From positions 3,631,101 through 3,695,100 of the forward strand of contig CM021317.1 in the NCBI GenBank assembly GCA_010645155.1: 64,000 bases of DNA, in the 5' to 3' direction. The notes below the pieces were generated by a model. It did not search any database. It was not told the origin of the DNA and saw only the letters and a list, made by a program, of their open reading frames with translations. This DNA comes from Tigriopus japonicus (taxonomy: Eukaryota; Arthropoda; Copepoda; Harpacticoida; Harpacticidae). Position numbers and translations under genes: made by a program. This document shows, one piece after another, positions 47,401 to 56,947 of this stretch (positions are counted from its first letter, which is position 1; each line of letters opens with the position of its first letter).

Positions 47401-48042
47401 CAAGAAGCTGCCAAAGGTGTCCAAAAAGAAATCGACGTTGTCGAAGCATCCGGATCAACCCGAAGTCCCAGGGTTGAGAAAAAACGTTATATGGTGCCAA
47501 TTCCGCCAGGAATTGAAGACGGACAAACTTTAAGGATCAGTTTGGGAGGCTCTCAAGAGGTTTTTGTCACTGTGAGAGTTGAAGAATCGTCTTATTTCAC
47601 TCGAGAAGGCTCTCACGTTCATACTAAAGCCGATATCTCGCTCTCTCAAGCGGTTTTGGGCGGAATCATCCGGATTCAAGGCCTTTACGAAGACTTAAAC
47701 GTTCGAATTCCTGCCGGAACCTCATCCCATTCCGTCCTTACCTTAACCGATCGTGGTTTTAAGAGCCCGAATTACGGATACGGCAACCATTACGTTCAAT
47801 TAAGGGTTCGAATCCCTACTTTTCTTACTAGTGAACAACGGAAACTTATCGAAGAATTCGCATATCTTGAAAAAGAGACTCCGGGAACGATTGAAGGGAT
47901 TGATAAATACGGTTCGAGACCGAAGAAAAAGAAGGTTCCAAAAGTTGATCCTATTCCAGAAGAGACTGAGACTTCTCAGGAACCCGAAGAAAAACCCGGT
48001 TTCTTTCAGTCCATGCGGAAAAAACTCAAATCATGGCTGTGA
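44433..48042 (+). CDS. DNAJA3: Mitochondrial J-protein, DNAJA3/Tid1-like, without zinc finger (upstream cistron)
   Basis: Hsp40 co-chaperone of mitochondrial Hsp70. Three exons: 44433-44738, 45806-45958 and 47239-48042, giving 420 aa in closed phase. An Arg/Ser-rich N-terminus ([20 protein letters not shown]) is a likely presequence. The J-domain is complete ([29 protein letters not shown] with [20 protein letters not shown]). A Gln/Gly/Phe linker and [11 protein letters not shown] match Tid1. Then [15 protein letters not shown] runs directly into [20 protein letters not shown]. The four CxxCxGxG repeats that normally lie between are absent within one uninterrupted exon, so the loss is real and not a missed exon. 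The C-terminal substrate domain is intact (LLGG-like [20 protein letters not shown]). The stop at 48040-48042 overlaps the start of the next J-protein. Confidence 0.93.
46050..46191. mobile_element. 142-bp palindromic MITE in intron 2 of the first J-protein gene
   Basis: The left end TATAGAGGATTTTAAACCAA, continuing GGTTGAAAAATTCGCCAATAG and ATGGCG, is matched by the reverse complement of the right end with three or fewer differences over about 47 bp. The ends carry TATA or TA, a possible target duplication. It is too short to encode anything, and close arm identity suggests a fairly recent insertion. Confidence 0.85.
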
Positions 48043-51000
48043 ATCTGTTTCGACTTTTGGGTCGAGCTCCAATTAGACGATTCATCCATTTCTCTGCCAT
48101 CCAAAATCACCCTGAATCTCCGGATTATTATACTGTTCTCGGTTTGAATCGAAGTGCCACTGAACGAGACATCAAAAACGCTTATTTAGCCAAAGCTAAG
48201 AACTATCATCCGGATAATAATAGCACTCCAGAAGCTGATATCATGTTCCATCTCATTGCTGAAGCTTATGATGTCTTGATTGATCCGGAAAAGCGCCAAA
48301 ACTATGATGAATTTGGAACCATTGGGTATACTTTTGGGGGACAAGCTAGTGGTCCATATCGACCCAAGGATCATAGAACTGAGACCCCTGAAGAGATCTT
48401 TGAGAAGATTTTTGGAGCTAGTAAATCCGCAAGAGTGGATGAGTCCGATTATGAAAAGCCTGATTTTGCCGACAGTTTTGGCGGATTTGAAAGTACTCAA
48501 GAATATTTGGCCAATTTGAGCTTTGAAGAAGCGGCTCGAGGAACGGATTTCTCCATGGGTCTTTGTCTTCGAGTCATTTGTCCAAAGTGTGGAGGAGATC
48601 GAGCTGAGCTTGGATACACGTGGAATGTGTGCATGTATTGTGAAGGCACAGGTAAGATTGATAGGGGTGCAGATTTCTGGCAAATAACACATGTCTTTTA
48701 GGCCCAAAAGTGGCAAATAAAATGGCTTATAAAACAAGAAATGGCAAAGAGATACAAAAATTTACCACCATGTAGAGAAAACTGGCCACTATATTAGGAA
48801 ATGAGCATTATGTTTTACCAACAATAAAGTGGAATGCAATTGAATAAACATTTAAGAGAAAATAGGTTTATTCCATGAATAATCAACATATCTCTTAAAC
48901 AAAACATTTTGGGCAAAAATCTGTTTTTCCTATTTTTCCCACAAAAGACAATTTTTCCATCGATTTGCCCAAAAACCAACAAATTTTGTATTTATTTGCC
49001 ATAAAAGGCAAATACAATGAAAAATGCCAAATAAACTTTAAAAGGTAGCAAATAGCAAATAAACATGTTGTTGGGCATGAAATCTTATTTGCCTGAAATC
49101 TACATCCCTAAAGATTGAACATGATACCTGACTGAGAGACAATCTGTGATCAATGCTTGTTCACGTACGTAAATGCAAAGACGACAGTATGTAGTTTTTT
49201 TGCTCGATAAAGTGGTGAAATTTCATGGAGGTTCAAAGTTGGGTATGTAATGTTCTATTCGTGAGATCTCCTAAATAATAGACCCTAAAACATACATAGT
49301 ATTGTACTCTTGGGCCTAAAGCTCTTTGATAGTTAATTTGTAGGGCCTTGAACCTACCAACGTCGGTTTGGTGGGCCCCTGACAACATGTAATCAAATTT
49401 GGTGGGCCTTGACCCAAAAGAGGTTGTCGACCCCTGGTGGAAATCGTCCATTGGAACAAGAGAACTGAGTGCCAAAACGTAATGATAGGATGAGACATAG
49501 GAAGAAGCGTTTTTGGAAGCCATTAACATTAAGGTTAAGCATTTTTTAAAAAATCTTTTACGTTTTTTTAAAACAATTTGAAGTCAATTTTTCGGCTCTC
49601 ATGATCTTTTTTTATACTTCTAGTAATGATTGGTTACTAGATTGGACTCATGAGATAACAGTCCACAACCTTTCATATTCTGATATTTTTGATTAAGACT
49701 CCTAATATTTGGCATTCTTGTTTAATGATTGATAAATTAAGGGGTCATCTAGTTCCATCTTGGATTGGACAGGATTTTTGTTTGCGTTTTAGGGGTGGAA
49801 ACCGAGAAAATGGGGCATGTGCTCACGAGACGAACTTGCACATATTGCGATGGAACCAAAAAGTTTGTCAAACACAAATGTCTGGAATGTGAGGGCACTG
49901 GACAAGTCGTCAAAAACTTTGGCTACAAGTAAGTGTTCAATAACCTCTCTTTTTATGATAGCGTATTTAAAATCTCAATCAAAATAAGATAATCTTTATA
50001 AACATAAACAAATATTTTCTGGTTCTCTGTTCCGTTCAACTCGCCTTTCTGCCCAAAACTGATTATCATGAAAGGTACATCAAATATATTGTGATTTGAA
50101 AACAACTATATCTAAACTGGGTTCTCCATGTTAAATGGTTTGGCAAATGCTTCCATCCCTTCATTGAAAACTCGAGACATTCTTTGTAACACTTGAAATG
50201 AAGTTTTTGTTATTCTTTAAAGTTGGGAATTCCCAACTGTTAAGACGGATATTAATTGAAAAGAGTCTGACAAACATATTTCATTCCACTTGTCTTTTCT
50301 CGTCATGTGATCTCCAATTACAGGGTGCGTTACCTAAAATAAGGCAAAACAAATTGCTAAAAAAGGACCAGAAAATAAAGCTGATTTTGATTATTGGCAG
50401 AAATATGTTTTACTAAATAAAACTACAATTTCAGTTGTATTCTATACTATTTTTAAGCCCTGAATTGTTTTTAGCTAATAAACAGATCAATCATCAACTT
50501 GTAACTCATGAACCTCGGCGTTTAATTAAGCTGGAGAAGTCATTTTTAAGTTCCAAAGACATTTGAGACCAGTTTTGGAGTGAGAAGACAATCCCGCAAA
50601 TGAAATCGAGGTCGGTTAATTAGGTCACGGGCCAAAAATTGTTATAATGTCAGTTAAAACTTGCTTAAAAACATTTTTTTTTAATTTTTCTTATGACCTA
50701 TTCCTAAAATGGTCTCATTTTTGCCTGAACCCGAAATATTGACTTAATCAATTGAGCCCTTCTTCGAATTTGGGTGAAGAAAAGTCCGATAGTGTCCTTC
50801 GAGAATTGTGTTTGAAAATAGCCATTGAAAATTGAACGGCTAAATAGATTACACCAATATTTTGTATCATTACCGAACCAAGTGTGCCCAAAAATTATCC
50901 AGAAGAAAATTTTGATAAATTTGTTTTTAAGCAAGTTTTAAGTGACATTATATCAATTTTTGGCCCGTGACCTAATTAACCGACCTCGACTTCATATGCG

Positions 51001-52804
51001 GGATTGTCTTCTCACTCAAAAACTGGTCTCAAATGTCTTTGGAACTTAAAATTGACTTCCCCAGCTCAATTAAACGTTGTGGAACTTTTTCCTTTTTGCA
51101 GTCAAATTCTATCCAAAAAATAAAGTTCATTTATGAAACTACAAGAAAAAGTAATAGTAATCTTAATAACAAGATTGACAAGTCTTGATGGGAAATTTAG
51201 ATTTTCAATTACATTTTGCACATGTGTAGTTTTGTTGTCAGCTGCTTTCGGTTTCAGTTAAGTCCTCTTTCGGCCGAAACTTTCGCTCTCGGTTATGAAG
51301 CCTTTCAGTCCATCACTATTGGAAATTACATGTTCTCATATACATATTTTATATTAGGCCCATCGGAGGTGCCCATTCTGGGTCATAAATAGGGACGGGC
51401 AAAAAGTGCAAATCAGAACAAGCCTTTGGTTGCCAAAAGTTGCATAAAAATCAGCCCAAAATCGTAAAACAATATACAGAAAAAAGTCAAAAGCGCAAAT
51501 AAAAACCAAAAAAGCGCAAATAAGATTTAAAAAATTCGCAAAAAAACTGAAATTTCTGAAACCAAAAGCTTCAGATACTTTCTTGTCATTGCTTGTTATT
51601 TTTCAATCTTGAAGAGCAAAATTTAGATATTGAAGTAGTAGTAATCAATACTATGTTTGCCTACGCTGAGAGCCGTAAAATCAGATTTAATTTTCAAATT
51701 TGAAAAAAAAATCTTCCAAAAGTAAACATTTTCAAAGAAGAAATAGTTAACTCTAAATAATTTGTTCATTTTAGGCCGAATTCGTAAAAAAATCGTGCAA
51801 ATAAAGGCGAAAAGTGCAAAAAGGCAAATAAATGTGTTTATGTTATCAAAAATATTTTACTTTTTGCCCGTCCCTAGTCATAAATGAGCATTCTGGGGAG
51901 CCTTGTGATCAAACCCATGACACCGAGCAAAGCTCGATTGTGCGTTAACAAACCTTCTGGCTTTATCATATCCTTTATGCATTTTTTTTGTATTAAAACC
52001 CTCATTTTTTGCAAATGTAGTTTTTTTGCCCTGTTTTATATTCGCACCCTGTACACCTCATTTGGAAAAGGTGGACGAAGAAAAACACATCTTTGACTAG
52101 AAAAAGAGAATCAAATAGACACGTTCCAGAGCATGTCCCAATTCATAAACAAAACGTGTTCTCCACCTCAAATCAATGTGTTTTCCTTCAGGATCCCAAT
52201 TCCACCTGGAACAGAAGACGGTCAAGTCTTGAAGTACCAAATCAATCGCGATCTCATGAAATGGACCATCGACCATGACCCCTATTTCTACGTCTACGTC
52301 ACTGTTGAGCCTCAAAGCTACTTCAAACGCGATGATCTGGATGTCACTACCGAAACGGACATCTCCATTGCTCAAGCTATTCTGGGTGGAACCACTGAAA
52401 TTCGAGGTCTCCACAAAGATGAGCTCGATGTCACCATTCCACCATTGACTAGTAGTCATAAGACGATCACAGTTTTTGATGAAGGGATCATGAGATCGGA
52501 TCGAAGTCTTAAAGGTCATCATCACGTCAAAATCGGAATTGTTCCACCTCAAAAACTCACCCCTGACATGAAAAACATCTGGTTGAAATTTGCTAGTTTG
52601 GAGACTTTGGAGAATGGTGTTGTGAATGGAGTGGAACATGAGCTGGATCATAAATATAAGGCCACAGTGATCGATCCAAGTGAAGTGAATAGGACGTTTA
52701 ATGTCGAAGTCTTGTCCAATAAAGAACGATATCTGGCCAATAGGAAAGAGAAGACGTGGCGAGATCAAATTCAGGATTATTTGAAAGGGTTTGGTACATC
52801 ATAG
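48033..52804 (+). CDS. DNAJA3: Mitochondrial J-protein, DNAJA3/Tid1-like, with degenerate zinc finger (downstream cistron)
   Basis: Second Tid1-type Hsp40. Three exons: 48033-48651, 49793-49928 and 52192-52804, giving 455 aa in closed phase. It has its own presequence ([20 protein letters not shown]), a J-domain (YYTVLGLNRSATERDIKNAY; YHPDNN with HPD; YDVLIDPEKRQNYDEFG) and TPEEIFEKIFG. It keeps a zinc-finger domain with all eight cysteines in four CxxC pairs (CPKCGGDR, CMYCEGTG, CTYCDGTK, CLECEGTG), but only the second and fourth retain full CxxCxGxG. The substrate domain (IPIPPGTEDGQVLKY; AILGGTTEIRGL) completes it. Its ATG lies inside the last codons of the preceding J-protein, and its intron positions differ from that gene. 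A plus-strand AATAAA is at 52848-52853. Both introns are loaded with MITEs. Confidence 0.93.
48662..49110 (-). mobile_element. hAT-type MITE, copy A, in intron 1 of the second J-protein gene
   Basis: 449 bp, with ends TAGGGGTGCAGATTTCTGGC and, as reverse complement, TAGGGATGTAGATTTCAGGC. A perfect 8-bp target duplication AAGATTGA lies at 48654-48661 and 49111-49118. The left duplication is bases +3 to +10 of the splice donor (GTAAGATTGA), so insertion was only 10 bp into the intron and left the donor intact. Internal sequence is rich in TTTGCC/GGCAAA. Copy B at 56458-56947 is the same element in the other orientation. Confidence 0.95.
49340..49436 (-). mobile_element. hAT-like element terminus (one end only)
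   Basis: The reverse complement begins CAGGGGTCGACAACCTCTTT and continues with GGCCCACC-rich sequence, the pattern of hAT ends similar to the remnant at 15489. No partner terminus or target duplication was found, so the boundary to the left is uncertain. Confidence 0.5.
50519..51076. mobile_element. Long inverted-repeat (fold-back) element in intron 2 of the second J-protein gene
   Basis: Arms of about 155 bp (50519-50673 and 50921-51076) are mutual reverse complements with only scattered mismatches. Both carry AAGTTCCAAAGACATTTGAG, GAGAAGACAATCCCGC, GAGGTCGGTTAATTAGGTC and TTAAAACTTGCTTAAAAAC. The loop of about 248 bp has only random-looking ORFs. A transcript through this intron could form a long hairpin. 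Confidence 0.93.
51390..51876. mobile_element. hAT-type MITE, second family, intron 2 of the second J-protein gene
   Basis: 487 bp with 18-bp perfect terminal inverted repeats TAGGGACGGGCAAAAAGT and a perfect 8-bp target duplication GTCATAAA (51382-51389 and 51877-51884). The interior is rich in AAAAAGTGCAAAT-like units and lacks a transposase. Confidence 0.95.
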
Positions 52805-52847
52805 GGCCATTGGAGATTGGTAAATTCATTCAGAGCACTTTTGATCA

Positions 52848-52853
52848 AATAAA
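52848..52853 (+). terminator. Poly(A) signal after the second J-protein gene
   Basis: AATAAA 44 nt past the stop at 52804. The next acceptor-bounded exon (leader of TMEM63) begins 78 nt further on, an operon-like spacing. Confidence 0.6.
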
Positions 52854-52931
52854 CAAAGTCTGAAGAAAAGAAATGAGCAAAGGGTTGCTATTAAATTGTT
52901 TCTGACCAGCTCTCATTGTCTTCTTTTCAGG

Positions 52932-52989
52932 CCTTGAAAAAGGATGTGATCTCTACGTTTACCCCTGGTGATATCTCAATGTTTTATAG
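52932..52989 (+). other. Candidate 5' leader exon of TMEM63, opened by an orphan splice acceptor
   Basis: CTTCTTTTCAG ends at 52931, and TTATAG|GTAAGAAC gives a donor after 52989. The exon has no long frame and precedes the TMEM63 coding exon (acceptor TTATTTTTTCAG ending at 53511). An acceptor here with no obvious upstream non-coding exon could take a trans-spliced leader, or a distant cis first exon. Confidence 0.5.
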
Positions 52990-53511
52990 GTAAGAACATG
53001 TCCGGAACAACTTTTTAGTATGTTTTTTTTTGGCTGAAGAAAGGCAGGCATTGACTTCTAAAGTTTTGGATGATGATGTAGTTCAAATATTCATGCTAGA
53101 ACATACAAATAGTTTTTAATTTTTATTTTAATGGGTTGGTCTAAATTGTTTTAAGCTTTTATAAGGATGAAAAATTGATTTTGTGTCTTGCTTGGAATTC
53201 AAATTCATTGAAATATGAAAAGAAGAAAGTAAAAAAAAAACAAATACATCCATCATTGCAAAAACTTATGAATTTTGGGTTTTTTATTTGAAATTTGGGG
53301 ACAAAAAATGTTGCTTCAAATCCCATTTTTTGTATTGTACAATTTAATAGCTAATTGGGCTCACTTAAGAAGTCTTGGTGAGTTTTTTTGTGATTTTAAT
53401 AATATCCTGATTTTATGTGCAATCTTGATTTACGCCCTAGATTGTTTTACTTTTTAGCCAACATATTGACCATGATTAGAAATGAACCAAACTATAATGT
53501 TATTTTTTCAG

Positions 53512-53592
53512 ATCAATAAAAATTTGCCTTATGCCAAAGATTCCTAAAAATCAAGTCAAGAGATCAATAACCTAAGACAACTGCATTCCAAA
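53512..53592 (+). promoter_or_regulatory. TMEM63 5' UTR with a short upstream ORF
   Basis: Between the acceptor ending at 53511 and the ATG at 53593 there is an upstream ATG near 53531 that opens a 14-codon ORF (MPKIPKNQVK onward) ending in TAA before the main start. It could dampen translation of the channel; this is only a sequence observation. Confidence 0.45.
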
Positions 53593-56203
53593 ATGCAGAC
53601 AGATGATGTGAAGAAGTGCAAATTGTACAACAAAAACCAATCTAATCCGTTCCACATTGAAGCAACCTATGGCGGAATCCCACAAAATCTCGTAACCAAC
53701 CTAATAATCTTGTCCATTCTTCTGGCCTCATTTCTCATCCTTCGGAAATCCGCCTGGAAATTGCTCAACAAAATTGTTCGAAAAAATGATGTGGAACGTT
53801 GGACCCACATTTTCTTCTCCTTCACAGACCATCTCAGACACCCAAGACATGGTCATCATGGGGATCCTCTTGAGAACGAAACCGATGCTACTCCAGCGTC
53901 AAGTGATCAAGATCCCGTGGATAGAGTAGCATTACAACGTCAAAGGTCTGTGGGAGATTCTCGAACCTTTGGAGAATGGCTCAAGTCCATTTTCACATTA
54001 CCCGATGAAGACATTGAAGAGCGTTGTGGAAGTGATGCCTTGCAATACATCCGTTTCATCCGCTACATAATATTGTACCTTACCTTGGTAACTACTTTGG
54101 CGATTTGCGTGGTTTTGCCACTAAACTTCCAGGGCTCTTTACAAGGAGATGTCAGCTCTTTTGAACACACCACCTTAGTCAACCTTGCTCCAGACTCGGA
54201 ATTCCTCTGGGTCCACGTGATTCTTTCATTTGTGTTCTTTCCATTGGCTATTGTGGTGATGCGCAAGTTCTCTGTGGATGTGGGATTCCAAGATGTGAGC
54301 CTGGAGATTAGTCGTACACTCATGATTGAGAAGGTTCCAAGATACCTTTGCAAGCGCGAAGAATTGGAACGACATTTCCATGAAGCCTTCCCTGGATCTG
54401 AGGTCAAGGAGATGAAGTTTGCCTTCAATGTGAACCGACTTCAATCCATACACAACGAGCTTATGGACGCCAGATCTGGTATGGAGTATTGCCAAAGACA
54501 TCAAGCCCTTGGGAGACCGGAATTTCACGTTTATGCAGCACCTTGTTCCAGGTGTTGCTTCTGCATTTGTTGCTGTTTTTGCGCCAAGCAAGATGCTTTG
54601 GAGTATTATACCAAAGAAGAGAGTCGTCTTCATGACGACTTTGAAACCGAGAAGGCAGCTGCCCTCCAAGAACCTCTTGGAATCGTGTTTGTGACGTTCA
54701 AGTCAGTGAACATGTCCAAGAAGATATATGATTCTCATCGAAGGGGATTCTTTACCCTCAATTTTCAACCGCCAAAATCATCACTTAGTAAGATACTCAA
54801 ACCACACCAATGGAAAGTAACCTTTGCTCCACCACCGGATGACATCTATTGGGAAAACCTCAGTGTTAGTCGCAGGTTCCTATATCTCAAGAAGCTTGTC
54901 ATCAACATTGGCCTATTTATCATCACATTCTTTCTGACCACTCCCGAGTATCTGGTTAGCCAAACCGATTACATTATCCAGTTCTTTGGCCAAGGTCTGA
55001 AACTTCCAGCAGCTTTAGTAGAATTTATCCCCACTCTCATGCTTTGGGGATTCACTGCGTTTATGCCCTTGTTGGTATCCTGGAGTGATCGATTCCTTGG
55101 TCATTGGACTCGATCTGGTGAGAACCATGCCATCATGAAGAAGACCTTCTGGTATCTGCTCTTCATGGTGGTGTTCTTGCCCACTTTTGGCTTCACCACT
55201 GCACAAGCCAGCATCAACTTTTTGTTCACTGAAAACAAGAATGATACTTACCGATGGGAATGTGTGTTTCTCCCTGACTCTGGCGCCTTTTTTGTGAACT
55301 ACATCATAACAGCAGCTTTGGTCGGAACCGGTTTAGAACTGGTTCGATTTCCAGAGCTGATGTTCTATTGTTTACAAATTTGTTGGTCCAAATCCGAGGC
55401 AGATATTCCTGCCATTCGAAGGGCCATGAAGTATGAGTTTCGCTTTGGAGAACAATATGCCCGGATGATGCTCATGTTCTGTATGACCATGATGTACTCC
55501 CTCTCTTGCCCATTGATTGTGCCCTTCGGGTGGCTCTATTTCGTCATGAAGTATTTTGTGGATCGACACAACCTCTTGTATGCTTACAAGCCCTCCAAGA
55601 TCAACAAAGGGGTCCACTCCACGGCCATCAGCTTTGTGATCCTCTCCACTCTGGTCTTGTTGTTCTTCATGATGGTCTTCACTGTCATTCGAAGTGGAGG
55701 ATTGTCCGAACTCACACTCAAATCCAAAGCGGAAATTGGGCTCTTCCTCGTGGCAGTCAACATTTTCTCTGCCCAATTGTGGTCTGACACGTGCAAGAAG
55801 TTCAGTCCTATTGAATATCTGGAATGCACCTATTTAAGGGAGTCCGAGCTGCACAATCGAGAGCACATCTACTTGCCAGATATTTTGAAGTCTTCGAGTG
55901 AGAAATACCGCCAAAAGGAGTCTGACCTTCGAGCTGAAGAACAGGAGCAAGCGATGAAATCCATTGGGTCACAGGATTCCAGGATTCAGATCATTCATGA
56001 TGAAGATGGTACGAGTGAAGCTATTTCCATGCACCTCCTCTAATTCATGCATAATTGCATCCACACAAAAGGCACTTGAAATGGCTTGTAATGGCTTTTA
56101 ATGAGATACTAAAGACTTCCTCTTTTTCTTCACAGGCAACGTCCACGAAATTTATGAGGTTCCATCGGATGATAACATTGCAGCTGGAGATCAAGCTATT
56201 TAG
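53593..56203 (+). CDS. TMEM63: TMEM63 / OSCA-CSC1-type mechanosensitive cation channel
   Basis: Calcium-permeable channel of the OSCA/TMEM63 family, gated by membrane stretch. Coding exons 53593-56008 and 56136-56203 give 827 aa in closed phase, the usual family length. The N-terminus is extracellular (PFHIEATYGGIPQNLVTN), followed by TM0 (LIILSILLASFLIL) and the RSN1-type TM pair (RYIILYLTLVTTLAICVVLP; WVHVILSFVFFPLAIVV). The cytosolic domain contains a cysteine cluster (CSRCCFCICCCFCAK, about residue 320), a likely palmitoylation site as in TMEM63B. The family signature WKVTFAPPPDDIYWENL precedes the pore-forming helices (for example INIGLFIITFFLTTPEYLV and LVEFIPTLMLWGFTAFMPLL). If intron 56009-56135 is retained, the protein ends TSEAISMHLL (816 aa) rather than NVHEIYEVPSDDNI...QAI. 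AATAAA at 56375-56380. Confidence 0.95.
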
Positions 56204-56457
56204 ATGAAAGAGTTCAGACGTATACATTTTGTCCTTCATATAGCTTAATTATTGGCTGGAGCACAACTTTTCAAATACTTAAATACAAAAGTCTAATCTA
56301 CTATTCGCAGCTCATTCTGTCACAAAATATACTTTATATCAAAAATACTAGTTCAGACTATATCTAGACTAAAAAATAAAACATAAGGTGCAAAAATGTG
56401 GTTGTTGAGGAATCTTGTTTCTATTGTGGTTGGGAATAAAAATCCATTACCCATCAG

Positions 56458-56947
56458 TAGGGGTGCAGATTTCACGCAAATCAGATTTTATGCCCAAAAA
56501 CTTTATTTGCTATTTGCTAGCTTTTAAAGTTTATTTGCCAATTTTCATTTTATTTGCCATTTTTGGGCAAATAAGTACAATTTTTTTCGGTTTTTGAGCA
56601 ATTAAATGCAAAATTTGTTATTTTTTTGGGAAAATCAATACAAAAATTGTCTTTTGTGGGAAAAACATGGAAAAATAAATTTTTCCCCAAATGTTGATAA
56701 GTTGATTATTCAGTGGAACAAAAATATTTTCTCTTAAATGTTCATGCTCTTGCATTCCACTCTATTGTTGTTGAACGATGCTCATTTTCCGAATTTAGTG
56801 GCCAGTTTTGCTATATTTTGGTAAATTTTTGTGTCCATTTGCCATTTTATTTGCCATTTCATGTTTTCAATGCCATTTTGGACGCGTTTATTTGCCAATT
56901 GTTTTGCCGAAAAGGCATATTTTATTTGCCAGAAATCTGTACCCTTA
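56458..56947 (+). mobile_element. hAT-type MITE, copy B
   Basis: 490 bp, with ends TAGGGGTGCAGATTTCACGC and, as reverse complement, TAAGGGTACAGATTTCTGGC. The target duplication CCCATCAG / CCGATCAG (56450-56457, 56948-56955) matches at seven of eight bases. Its interior aligns along most of its length with the reverse complement of copy A (48662-49110). Confidence 0.92.

Noticed and set aside
48033..48042. Programmed frameshift fusing both J-proteins
   Set aside because: The second ORF has its own presequence and complete J-domain, and no slippery heptamer with downstream structure is evident. Separate initiation is simpler.
48033..48042. J-protein overlap as an assembly or sequencing error
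   Set aside because: Both termini match family ends, and both frames are clean on either side, so an indel would not restore a sensible single protein. Still worth confirming with reads.
52097..52768. 223-codon minus-strand ORF
   Set aside because: Antisense shadow of exon 3 of the second J-protein gene, which has clear DnaJ homology on the plus strand.
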